From: an uncultured bacterium
GTDB lineage: Bacteria > Bacteroidota > Bacteroidia > Bacteroidales > Bacteroidaceae
Direction of reading: 5' to 3'
Length of the DNA stretch: 64,000 bases
Assembly: GCA_946188155.1 (NCBI GenBank)
Contig: CAMHUC010000008.1
Location: 26,292-90,291 of the forward strand
Shown here in pieces: positions 26,401 through 33,531 of the stretch. A program made the position numbers and the translations under genes. Positions within the stretch are counted from its first letter, which is position 1; every line of letters begins with the position of its first letter. Under the pieces are notes generated by a model. The model worked only from the letters and a program-made list of their open reading frames with translations. It did not search any database and had not been told where the DNA came from.

Positions 26401-27034
26401 CCAGCAGGCACTCTTCGTGCGCCAGGGGCTGGTGCTGCAGATGATCCTCGCCCTCAAGCAGATCTGCAACCATCCGGCACTGTTTCTCAAGAACGGCGAC
26501 TGTCAGCCTGAGCTGTCGGGCAAGGCGGAGATGCTCCTTTCCATGCTCGAGGCCATTGTGGAGAGCGGGCAGAAGGTGCTCGTCTTTACCCAGTTCCGCG
26601 AGATGGGAGACATGCTGCAGCAGATGATAGAGCAGCGGATTGGCGAGCGGCCGCTGTTCCTCCACGGCGGTTGCAGCATCAAGCAGCGGCAGGAGATGGT
26701 GGAGCGATTCCAGCAGAACCGCCGGGGCGACCAGATCTTCCTGCTCTCACTGAAGGCGGCGGGAACGGGCCTGAACCTGACGGCCGCCAGCCACGTCATC
26801 CACTACGACCTGTGGTGGAACCCCGCCGTCGAGGCGCAGGCTACCGACCGTGCCTACCGCATCGGCCAGCATCAGAACGTCGTAGTCCACCGTTTCGTCA
26901 CGCAGAACACCTTTGAGGAGCGCATCGACCAGATGATTCAGGACAAGCGCCGCCTGGCCGACATGACCGTGGCTACCGGCGAGAGCTGGATAGGAAAGCT
27001 GAGCAACAGCGAGCTCCGCGAGATATTCAGATAA
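23483..27034 (+). CDS. SWIM-type zinc finger SNF2/Rad54-family helicase
   Basis: A 1183-aa protein. A SWIM zinc finger sits at residues ~125-136 (CSC, six residues, CKH). A middle region of unknown fold follows, then a SNF2 ATPase: Walker A DDMGLGKT near 740, motif II DEAQ near 835, GTPVENR, and C-terminal motifs TGLNLTAA, DRAYRIGQ near 1120. Such proteins are double-stranded DNA translocases common in Bacteroidetes, with proposed roles in nucleoid or repair transactions and occasionally in defence systems. No nuclease or phage-defence partner is seen nearby. It ends just before a strong bidirectional terminator. Confidence 0.9.
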   Translation: MARSEFGKTWWGSEWLKSLTHIDYANRIPRGSAYARNGSVKSIEVKGNVITAKVKGSRPTPYKVTIRVPLFSKGQTEQLMEQLLRRPALISKLLNRELDPEVFQVARRIGLNLFPERWDDLEMNCSCPDWAVPCKHLAAVIYMMSREIDNDPFLVFSMHGVNLLDELSKRHVKIEKEKVMDVPDIGSLLTPAEGPAVEKEDSGDVSRVDFTRLRDITDALANLLPKNPPFSEGKDFQQVYAAEMGVISRKAQRVLAGKLMPEFQHSKYKFTYSRSTRVSFFINTYGTVFATTATLDDIDPMRDFTTGDYLEPLLNLPADYLPDYDPSVQALHQALSCALRLLACGAVVPQLVKSSNAYAICWMPATIAREVAQVVDELSAIMPARLFQLIPLNQPKGRKRKLDSGLTAVPLKQQAVWLLSHILGQLVSLLHKSSVDFSAVYSLFFRQRPQAFSTIGEKATPGAIRAWLDRFFLSQRQYSPSLLVAETDEGGFALHVAIDRDGEAIMLSDVLRDPALASRRFTILKELSLLSSLVSGLEQYINREGTSPIRFTAEEFSTFLFDAIPAIRLLGVRVLLPKSLQEIIRPKVSMRISKKQTDGKSYLRLDEMLQFDWQVALGGEVISSEEFSQLINKARGLIKFRQQYIYVDEQDIERLRKAFEGSRPMTASQMLQAALTESYDRAPIILSDEVRQLMRQLTEQTDIPVPAGIRATLRPYQERGYSWMYRNFRIGFGSIIADDMGLGKTLQVITLLQRLKDDGALSPAEAALIVVPTGLVTNWQSELNRFAPSLTVFTFHGPQRSLKAMKDADILLTTYGVLRSDTAKLKKLHWLTVIIDEAQNIKNADTAQSKAVRSIPARLHIAMSGTPVENRLSEFWSIMDFANQGYLGSAKGFKELFANPIQREGDSSVATRFRRITAPFLLRRLKSDKSIISDLPDKIEQNEPALLTERQAALYHETLEQAMKAIEGIDTTDQQALFVRQGLVLQMILALKQICNHPALFLKNGDCQPELSGKAEMLLSMLEAIVESGQKVLVFTQFREMGDMLQQMIEQRIGERPLFLHGGCSIKQRQEMVERFQQNRRGDQIFLLSLKAAGTGLNLTAASHVIHYDLWWNPAVEAQATDRAYRIGQHQNVVVHRFVTQNTFEERIDQMIQDKRRLADMTVATGESWIGKLSNSELREIFR

Positions 27035-27111
27035 AGACGGGAATACAGTACGACTCTTTCCTTTAAGTAATGGCTCGCTTCTTTGCGTAGCAAATGAAGC
27101 ACTATACTAAG

Positions 27112-27172
27112 AAAAATCAGTTTTAGGGTGTCAGGGTGTACAAACGCCCTGACACCCTAAAACTGATTTTTT
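27112..27172. terminator. strong bidirectional terminator
   Basis: A near-perfect 25-bp stem (AAAAATCAGTTTTAGGGTGT and onward, with its complement) with a ~10-nt loop and A/T runs on both sides. It lies about 80 nt after the SNF2 stop. Confidence 0.85.
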
Positions 27173-27343
27173 CTATGTGCAGTCAGGGCATCGTTGAGCC
27201 GGGTATCTCCGCTATGCTGCCGACGGCCTCAATCGTGGGATAGTTGGTACACATCGTTCCTGACCCCGCGTGTACTCCTATTCAAGGGCGGGGTTGTGAA
27301 CCCGATTGCCGCAAGTGGCCACAAATCCGTCAGCAAATTTATT

Positions 27344-27432
27344 TTCTCTTGCCACTGTTGCCACTATACTGTAAGCATCAGATATTCAGCCGTTTACGTA
27401 GTGGCAACGGCATTGCAACAGTGGCAAGAGAA
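27344..27432. repeat. imperfect palindromic repeat in a gene-free stretch
   Basis: Arms TTCTCTTGCCACTGTTGCCA (27344 on) and complement (ending 27432) enclose about 40 nt. A partial second copy of one arm occurs near 27683-27702. The whole stretch 27173-27855 has no convincing gene. A proline-rich frame at 27535-27837 has no start context and is not called. Confidence 0.5.
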
Positions 27433-27855
27433 TAATAAATTCGTGGATGAAATTTGTGGTAATTTGTGGTAATTTGTTTCAAAAGAGTGAAAGCATATTT
27501 CTATTTTGCTGTATTGCTATCTTGAAATCACTAAATGAAAGAGCCATGGGGTCCAGGGCCTGGACTGCCCGTGGTGCCTCCAGCATCTTCTGCTCCATTG
27601 CCTGGACTGCCTGCCACTCCCCTTGCCGTGACTGCCGTCGGCCTTATCCGCGGCCAGGGAAGGCTTTCCTGCCCACGCCGTTCTCTTGCCACTGTTGCCA
27701 CGTCGTTGCAAGCGTGTAACCTGTTGAGCTGCAGTTGGTTAAGGCTAAGTTGCAATAGTGGCATCAAAAATTTAAATTTCTCTGAGCACGTTATGGGCCG
27801 CGGCGTGGGGTATCAGCGACCTTTGCTCGCTCTTTGAAAAAATGTGTGAAAAAGT

Positions 27856-27886
27856 TTTGTTGTTTTCCTGAAATTTCCTATCTTTG
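27856..27886 (+). promoter_or_regulatory. promoter of the decayed toxin-antitoxin pair
   Basis: TTTG (27856-27859), 19 nt, TATCTTTG (27879-27886). It is a full Bacteroidetes promoter just upstream of the antitoxin remnant. Confidence 0.65.
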
Positions 27887-27891
27887 CATCG

Positions 27892-28074
27892 TCTAATTCA
27901 AATATACCGAAAATAGAAGAGAAGAAATTCAAAAACAGGACAGAAAGGGCAGAATGGTTTGAAAGGCAGTTAGGCTGGGAGCCATTATCAGATGAAGACA
28001 GAGCTGCTCTTGACGATGCGGTCAGAATGGTCACAAACTTAAATACGAGGCCTGTCTATGCGACTTCTAATTGA
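27892..28074 (+). pseudogene. antitoxin-like remnant
   Basis: An open frame with no ATG encodes about 60 residues ending ERQLGWEPLSDEDRAALDDAV...VYATSN and a stop that overlaps the start of the PIN toxin remnant by 17 nt, the usual antitoxin-toxin layout. The 5' end appears lost. No family assigned. Confidence 0.4.
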
Positions 28075-28145
28075 TACTCATATCTGACGATGCCAAGTTC
28101 CCCTTTTATCGTTCTCAAGGGCTGGAACTGATAGAAAACGTTTAG
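28058..28145 (+). pseudogene. VapC/PIN toxin with internal deletion
   Basis: ATG at 28058 begins MRLLIDTH, the typical PIN-toxin N-terminus with the first catalytic Asp, and stops after nine codons. Shifting frame within ACTCATATCTGAC, the next bases read ISDDAKFPFY..GLELIENV and a stop at 28143-28145, a typical PIN C-terminus. About 100 central residues are missing, so the toxin cannot be active. Confidence 0.6.
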
Positions 28146-28194
28146 TCTTATAATAACTTTCTCACACACGATGCACTCTTTGCTGCCTCTGCCG

Positions 28195-30561
28195 TTACAC
28201 GTCGGAGGGGCTGATGCCGTACTCGTCCTTGAAGCACTTGGTGAAGTAGCTGGGGGCTGAGAAGCCAACCTCGTAGGCCACCTCGGATACGGTCTTGTGG
28301 CTCGTCTCCAGCAGCTGTCGGCCTCGCATCAGCCGGGCCTTTCGCAGCAGCTCTACGGGCGACTGGCCGGTGAGTGCCTTCACCTTTCTGTATAGTTGTA
28401 CGCGCGAGAGGCCCAGTTCGGCACCGATGGTCTCCACGCTCAGGTCGCTGTCGGTCATGTTGCGCTCTATGAAGTCGCGGAACTTCTGCAGGAAGGGGTC
28501 CACTTTCTTTAATGAAGAATGAAGAGTGAAGAGTGAAGAATTTGCTTCCGCCGAAGTTGGGTTCTCTGCTGCCGAAGTTTTCTCCCCTGCTGTCGCAGTT
28601 GAGTTCTCTGCTGCCGGAGTAGGGCGAGCGGTAGCAAATTCTTCATTCTCTTCACTTTCTTCCCTCTTCACTCTTGACTCTTCATTTCCGAAGAGGTTCT
28701 TCAGCTGTATGCGGCTCTTGAGCAGGTTGCTGATGCGGGCCAGCAGCACGTCGGCGGCGAAGGGCTTGGTGATGTAGGCGTCGGCTCCGCTCTCGTAGCC
28801 CTCTATCTGGTGCTGCGAGAGTGCACGTGCGGTGAGCAGTATGACGGGTATGTGGCTGGTGGCCGTGTTGCCCTTGATGCGCTGGCAGAACTCCAGTCCG
28901 TTCATCACGGGCATCATCACGTCGCTGACAATCAGGTCGGGCACTATCTCGTTGGCCACTGCCAGGCCCTGCTGCCCGTCGGCGGCCTCGCTCACCTGGT
29001 ACTTGTCCTGCAGTATGGTGCGCAGGTAGGCTCGTATGTCGGCGTTGTCGTCGACGATGAGAACCGTGGTAAATGAAGAATGAAGAATGAAGAGTGAAGA
29101 ATTTGCTGCCGCCGAAGTTTCCTCCTCTGCTGCCGCCGTTGGACTCTCTGCTGCCGCCGTTGGGAGGGCGGTAGCAAATTGGCTTTCCCGTTCGGGCCGC
29201 CGAGCTAAACCTTCTTCGCTCTTCATTCTCAATTCTTCACTTACAGAGGTCTGCATGTCGAGCATCTTGTTGATGAGCTCTGTCAGCTGGTTGGCGTTGC
29301 GGCGTATGATGGCGAACAGCCCGGAAGCCTCGGCTCCCGCCTCGCTGATCTCGCGCGTCTCGGCCATCTGCTCCAGAGGCCCCTGGATGAGGGTGAGGGG
29401 CGTGCGCAGCTGGTGGCTCACCTGGGTGTAGAAGTCGAGCTGTTCGCGCTCCATCTTGGTGCGCTCCTCGTGCAGACGTGCCCGCTGCAGAAAATAGAGG
29501 TATGTTACCACGAGCAGCATCATGAGCATCACGATGAACCCGATGGCCAGCCACAGGCCTGTGCGCTGGTTGTCAATCTGGTTGAGATAGGTGTCGGCAC
29601 GCTTGTGCAGCTGGTCGAGATAGGCCGTCTGCCGCATAATCTCCTCGTTCTCCATCAGCAGCACCTTGGCATTGTCGTGGGTGACGATTGCCGACATGAG
29701 CTGTATCTCCTTCTTGTAGGGCTTGCCCTCCAGAATGTCGACGGCCAGTTGCAGCAGCTGGTCGCCGTGGGTGGGGTAGATGTAGCTGGCGTCGAGTATG
29801 GAGTCGCGCACACAGGCGATGCCGCCGTTCTCGCCCGGCAGTCCGTCGATGCCGCAGTAGCGCGGCGTAGCCCCCTTGTCCATGAAGGCGCGGCGTGCGC
29901 CGAGGGCCATGCGGTCGTTCTGTCCGAACACGAAGTCGATCTGGCTGAGGCTGCCCTGATAGTCGCTGACGGCCTTGTAGGCACTCTCTTCCGTCCAGTC
30001 GCCCTGCAGGGTGGCCGTGAACTCTATCTGCGGAAAGTTGGCGATGGCCTCGCGGAAGCCCTTGTCGCGCTCGATGGCCGGCGATGAGCCTTTCAGTCCC
30101 ATGATTTCCATGACGCGCCCCTTGCCCTCGAGGCGCGCGGCGATATACTCGCCCATCAGTCGGCCCATCTCGTAGTTGTCGGCACCCATGAAGGCGGTGT
30201 ATTTCTTCGAGTTGGTCTTGCGCTCGAACACGATGACGGGGATGCCACGGTCGAAGGCGCGGTCGATGGCGGGCGAGATGGTCTGTATCTGGTTGGGCGC
30301 CACGATGAGCAGGTCGATGCCCAGGGCTACGAGACTGTCAATCTGTTCTATCTGCCGCTGGTCGCTGTCGTAGGCTGAGGCGAAGCGCAGCTCCACGCCG
30401 TCGTGGAAGTAGGCGCCCATGCGCAGCTCTGCGTTCTGCTTCTCCCGCCAGATGTCGTCGGAGCATTGGGAGATGCCTATCACGTGCCTGGGCTCCTTGC
30501 TGCCGCAGGCGATGCAGAGCAGGGCCAGTAGAAAAGTCAGGTATGTTAGTATTCTGCTCAT
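28195..30561 (-). CDS. PBP-sensor hybrid regulator lacking the ATPase domain (HTCS3)
   Basis: A 788-aa regulator of the same architecture as HTCS1. Lipobox-like leader (LLCIACGS), LacI/RbsB-type sugar-binding domain, transmembrane helix (GLWLAIGFIVMLMMLLVV), H-box (QVSHQLRTPLTLI), receiver (IVDDNADIRAY; VSDVMMPVMNG; ITKPF) and AraC domain at the C-terminus. As in HTCS1 there is no HATPase_c domain. Its place is taken by a low-complexity segment encoded by the repeat at 29071-29242, and a second copy (28511-28686) separates receiver from AraC domain. The start at 30561 follows the promoter box at 30584-30591. No sugar-use genes adjoin it, so its target may be the fructan locus or elsewhere. 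Confidence 0.85.
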   Translation of the reverse strand: MSRILTYLTFLLALLCIACGSKEPRHVIGISQCSDDIWREKQNAELRMGAYFHDGVELRFASAYDSDQRQIEQIDSLVALGIDLLIVAPNQIQTISPAIDRAFDRGIPVIVFERKTNSKKYTAFMGADNYEMGRLMGEYIAARLEGKGRVMEIMGLKGSSPAIERDKGFREAIANFPQIEFTATLQGDWTEESAYKAVSDYQGSLSQIDFVFGQNDRMALGARRAFMDKGATPRYCGIDGLPGENGGIACVRDSILDASYIYPTHGDQLLQLAVDILEGKPYKKEIQLMSAIVTHDNAKVLLMENEEIMRQTAYLDQLHKRADTYLNQIDNQRTGLWLAIGFIVMLMMLLVVTYLYFLQRARLHEERTKMEREQLDFYTQVSHQLRTPLTLIQGPLEQMAETREISEAGAEASGLFAIIRRNANQLTELINKMLDMQTSVSEELRMKSEEGLARRPERESQFATALPTAAAESPTAAAEEETSAAANSSLFILHSSFTTVLIVDDNADIRAYLRTILQDKYQVSEAADGQQGLAVANEIVPDLIVSDVMMPVMNGLEFCQRIKGNTATSHIPVILLTARALSQHQIEGYESGADAYITKPFAADVLLARISNLLKSRIQLKNLFGNEESRVKREESEENEEFATARPTPAAENSTATAGEKTSAAENPTSAEANSSLFTLHSSLKKVDPFLQKFRDFIERNMTDSDLSVETIGAELGLSRVQLYRKVKALTGQSPVELLRKARLMRGRQLLETSHKTVSEVAYEVGFSAPSYFTKCFKDEYGISPSDV
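28511..28686. repeat. GAA/TTTGCT inverted-repeat element inside HTCS3 (receiver-AraC linker)
   Basis: Left arm AATGAAGAATGAAGAGTGAA on to AATTTGCT; right arm AGCAAATTCTTCATT on to CTTCATT; GC-rich CTGCTGCCG repeats between them. It is in frame with the gene and codes for a Ser/Ala/Glu-rich linker. Confidence 0.65.
29071..29242. repeat. GAA/TTTGCT inverted-repeat element inside HTCS3 (kinase-receiver linker)
   Basis: Second copy with the same arms and a CTGCTGCCGCCG-rich core, again in frame. It lies where the kinase ATPase domain would be expected. Confidence 0.65.
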
Positions 30562-30583
30562 GTGACTCTGGTCAATTCGGTTG

Positions 30584-30591
30584 CAAAGATA
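30584..30591 (-). promoter_or_regulatory. -7 box of the HTCS3 promoter
   Basis: TATCTTTG on the minus strand, 22 nt upstream of the chosen start. Confidence 0.55.
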
Positions 30592-30611
30592 GTGATTATT
30601 TTCGAAATATG

Positions 30612-30643
30612 TTTGCTGTTTCGGATATTTTTTGCTACTTTTG
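30612..30643 (+). promoter_or_regulatory. upp promoter
   Basis: TTTG (30612-30615), 20 nt, TACTTTTG (30636-30643), ending 24 nt before the upp start. It is divergent from the HTCS3 promoter. Confidence 0.75.
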
Positions 30644-30667
30644 CACCAACTTAAAGCAAAAGGCATT

Positions 30668-31354
30668 ATGGAAGTTATCAATTTCGCAGAGCACAACAGC
30701 GTCATCAACCAGTTCATGTCGGAGCTGCGCGACAAGAGCTATCAGAAGAACCGCCTCCTGTTCCGCCACAACGTGGAGCGCATCGGGGAGCTGATGGCCT
30801 ACGAGGTGTCGAAGCGTCTGGACTATAAGCCCAAGACCGTCACCACGCCGCTGGGCACCATCGACATCCCCCTGATCAAGGACGACATCGTGCTGGGCAC
30901 CGTGCTGCGTGCCGGCCTGCCTTTCCACCAGGGGTTCCTCAACATGTTCGACCATGCCGACAATGCCTACGTGTCGGCCTTCCGCATGTATATCAACCGT
31001 GAGCATACCGAGGTGGGCATCCAGGCCGACTATATAGCCGCCCCGAGCGTCAAGAACCGCACGCTCATCATCGCCGACCCCATGCTGGCCACGGGCGGCT
31101 CGATGGCCGCCGCCATCGAGGCCCTGCTCATGTCGGGCAAGCCCAGGAAGATCCACGTGTGCTGCATCATCGCCGCCCCCGAGGGCATCGAGGTGGTGAA
31201 GGAGGCCCTGCCCGAGGGCAGCACCATCTGGTGCGCCGCCATCGACCAGGGCATGAACGCGCAGAAGTACATCGTGCCGGGTTTCGGCGACTGCGGCGAC
31301 CTGTGCTTCGGCGAGAAGGTGCAGAGCTTCCGCAAGATTGTCGACAAGCGCTGA
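30668..31354 (+). CDS. upp: Uracil phosphoribosyltransferase
   Basis: A 228-aa cytoplasmic enzyme that joins uracil and PRPP to UMP in pyrimidine salvage. The PRPP-binding loop is visible as IIADPMLATGGSM, and the family motifs VLRAGLPFHQG and the C-terminal GFGDCGDLCFG are present. The ATG at 30668 is chosen because the promoter lies at 30612-30643. It is a stand-alone gene, followed by a separate promoter for the next gene. Confidence 0.9.
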   Translation: MEVINFAEHNSVINQFMSELRDKSYQKNRLLFRHNVERIGELMAYEVSKRLDYKPKTVTTPLGTIDIPLIKDDIVLGTVLRAGLPFHQGFLNMFDHADNAYVSAFRMYINREHTEVGIQADYIAAPSVKNRTLIIADPMLATGGSMAAAIEALLMSGKPRKIHVCCIIAAPEGIEVVKEALPEGSTIWCAAIDQGMNAQKYIVPGFGDCGDLCFGEKVQSFRKIVDKR

Positions 31355-31406
31355 CGCTGCTGTGCAAAGGCCGTCTCGTCCGGATGAAAATAAAGTTGGC
31401 GAAACA

Positions 31407-31438
31407 TTTGGAGGATTCGGGAATAATGCTTACCTTTG
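31407..31438 (+). promoter_or_regulatory. promoter of the TPR histidine kinase
   Basis: TTTG (31407-31410), 20 nt, TACCTTTG (31431-31438). The ATG follows only four bases after the -7 box, so the mRNA probably has almost no leader. Confidence 0.7.
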
Positions 31439-31442
31439 CAAA

Positions 31443-33392
31443 ATGAAACGCCTAGGCTACAAACTACTATCTATCATAATACTTATCACGGCTGTGCTGG
31501 CCGTGGCCTGCGAAAGACCTGCTGCACCCACCCATGAGGAGGATGTGGCAGGTCTGACGATACCCGCACCCACCGTGGAGGACTCGGCCCGGCTGCTCTT
31601 CGACCGTGTGGACCACTTCTATAAGCGGGTGGAGCACGACTCGCTGGGGCGGCTGGCTCCAGTGGCCATGGCGTTCTTCGAGCGCCATGAGTTGTGGAGG
31701 CAGTACTATACTACGTGGTGCCTGCTGGTGAACGACCTGGTGTGGGGCGGCAAGATGGACGAGGGCTTCGCGCAGGCGCGTAAGATGCACCAGGATGCCA
31801 TGCGCCGCGACAATGCCTTCGGGCTTTCCGAAGCCTACACCGCCATGGGCGTGGCCTACCACTTCCAGAAGAACGACGCCGAGTCGGCACAGTGCTACCG
31901 GCAGGCATTGAGACACTATCCCGACGACGCCGACCAGAGCGTGAAGCTGAACATCTACAGCTACTACGTGCAGGTGCTCGTCGACACGCGAGACCACTCG
32001 CTGATCCGTCAGACCCTCAAAGAGTGGGAGGCCTTCCTCAACAAACTGACTGCTGGCAAGAGCGACAATGAGCAGTATGCCCACTGGTACTTCCGCTTCC
32101 ACCGGGAGTGCTTCCGCTACTACTACGGCATCACGGACTACGCCAGGGCCGGGGAGGAGCTGGACCGGATGCAGGCCTATCTCGACCGAGAGGACGACCG
32201 CGAGCTCTACCTGGGGCAGGTGGCCGGCTTCCGCGTGCAGCTGGCCATGGCCCGCAAGAACTATCAGGAAGCCATGGACTGGAGCGACCGTGAGATAGCA
32301 CTCTGCCGTGAGCAAGACTACAATACCTACCTGAACGCCCTGAAGCACCGCACCGACATGCTGCAGACTCTGGGGCACTACGAGGAGGCACTCAAGGCCT
32401 GGCGCAGCTACGACGCGCAGAAGGACTCCATCATCAAGGCCGACAACCGTCAGCAGCTGAACGAGCTGAACAAGCGCTTCGAACTCGACGAGCTGAAGGC
32501 GCAGCAGGTGCGCGAGCAGTATGAGTACGAGCACAGCCGATTCCTTCACTTCACCGCCTTCGGCACCATCGTGGTACTGGCCTTGCTGCTCTTCATTGCC
32601 TGGCGGCGGCGCGCCGAGCGGCAACTCAGGGAGGCACACCAGCAGCTGGCAGCGAGCAACGAAGAGCTGCAGCAGAGTTATGAACAGCTGAAGCTGGCCA
32701 ACGCCAGGGCCGAGGAGTCGTCGAAGATGAAGAGCGACTTCATCCACCAGATATCCCACGAGATACGCACGCCGCTCAACGTGCTCAGCGGATTCACACA
32801 GATTGTCACCACGCCAGGCATGGAACTCGACGACGAACAGAAGGTGGACATCTCGCAGCGCATCACGGAGAATACCGACCGCATCACGCGACTGGTGAAC
32901 AAGATGCTGGAACTCTCGGAAGCCAACAGCAAGGCCGACATCCGGCGCGAAGACCAGGTGAGCCCCGTCAGGATAGCTTCGCAGGCCATCGACGAGTCGG
33001 GCATCCTAATGGCTACCCATATAGAACTGCTGACGGACTACTCCGAGGAAAGCGACAACACGCTGCTGACCACCAACCTGCTGCAAGCCTCGCGGGCACT
33101 GGCACAGCTGCTCGACAACGCCCAGAAGTTCTCCAAGCAGGGCACCGTGAGACTCAGTATCCGGGTGACCCCGCAGATGGCGAGCTTCATAGTGGAGGAC
33201 ACAGGCATCGGCATACCCATCTACGAGGCAGAGCACGTGTTCGACGAGTTCGTGCAGCTCGACGAGTACTACGACGGCACGGGCATCGGACTGACCGTGG
33301 CCCGCAGCATCTCGCGGCGACTGGGGGGCGACGTGATGCTCGACACCAGCTATACCGCCGGTGCCCGCTTCGTGATGATGCTGCCACGTTGA
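31443..33392 (+). CDS. Sensor histidine kinase with TPR-like periplasmic domain
   Basis: A 649-aa membrane kinase. Lipobox-like leader (LAVACERP), a helical region (~40-360) with TPR-like repeats, one transmembrane helix (~395-415, TAFGTIVVLALLLFIAW), a coiled coil, HisKA with the phospho-acceptor in HQISHEIRTPL, and HATPase_c with N-box (LLDNAQKFS), DTGIGIP and GTGIGLTVA. It lacks a receiver, and no response regulator gene is adjacent, so the partner is unknown. Kinases of this TPR-TM-HisKA layout are common in Prevotella. The start at 31443 is fixed by the signal peptide and the promoter four bases upstream. Confidence 0.9.
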   Translation: MKRLGYKLLSIIILITAVLAVACERPAAPTHEEDVAGLTIPAPTVEDSARLLFDRVDHFYKRVEHDSLGRLAPVAMAFFERHELWRQYYTTWCLLVNDLVWGGKMDEGFAQARKMHQDAMRRDNAFGLSEAYTAMGVAYHFQKNDAESAQCYRQALRHYPDDADQSVKLNIYSYYVQVLVDTRDHSLIRQTLKEWEAFLNKLTAGKSDNEQYAHWYFRFHRECFRYYYGITDYARAGEELDRMQAYLDREDDRELYLGQVAGFRVQLAMARKNYQEAMDWSDREIALCREQDYNTYLNALKHRTDMLQTLGHYEEALKAWRSYDAQKDSIIKADNRQQLNELNKRFELDELKAQQVREQYEYEHSRFLHFTAFGTIVVLALLLFIAWRRRAERQLREAHQQLAASNEELQQSYEQLKLANARAEESSKMKSDFIHQISHEIRTPLNVLSGFTQIVTTPGMELDDEQKVDISQRITENTDRITRLVNKMLELSEANSKADIRREDQVSPVRIASQAIDESGILMATHIELLTDYSEESDNTLLTTNLLQASRALAQLLDNAQKFSKQGTVRLSIRVTPQMASFIVEDTGIGIPIYEAEHVFDEFVQLDEYYDGTGIGLTVARSISRRLGGDVMLDTSYTAGARFVMMLPR

Positions 33393-33459
33393 ATTCCGTA
33401 TGCTTATTCATGATAGATGCAGGAAAAGGCCCGTTTCGTGCATTTTTATACGCAAAGGT

Positions 33460-33490
33460 TTTGCCGTTTCATAAAAAATAGGTACTTTTG
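33460..33490 (+). promoter_or_regulatory. korA promoter
   Basis: TTTG (33460-33463), 19 nt, TACTTTTG (33483-33490), 41 nt upstream of korA. A copy of this promoter and leader is preserved with the korA fossil at 47463. Confidence 0.75.
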
Positions 33491-33531
33491 CACCCGATAA
33501 AGCGACAGTTAGTAATAAACACTATAGCAAT

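Noticed and set aside
27535..27837. Proline-rich 100-codon frame
   Set aside because: No promoter or plausible start context; composition follows local GC-rich repeats, and no homologous motif is visible.
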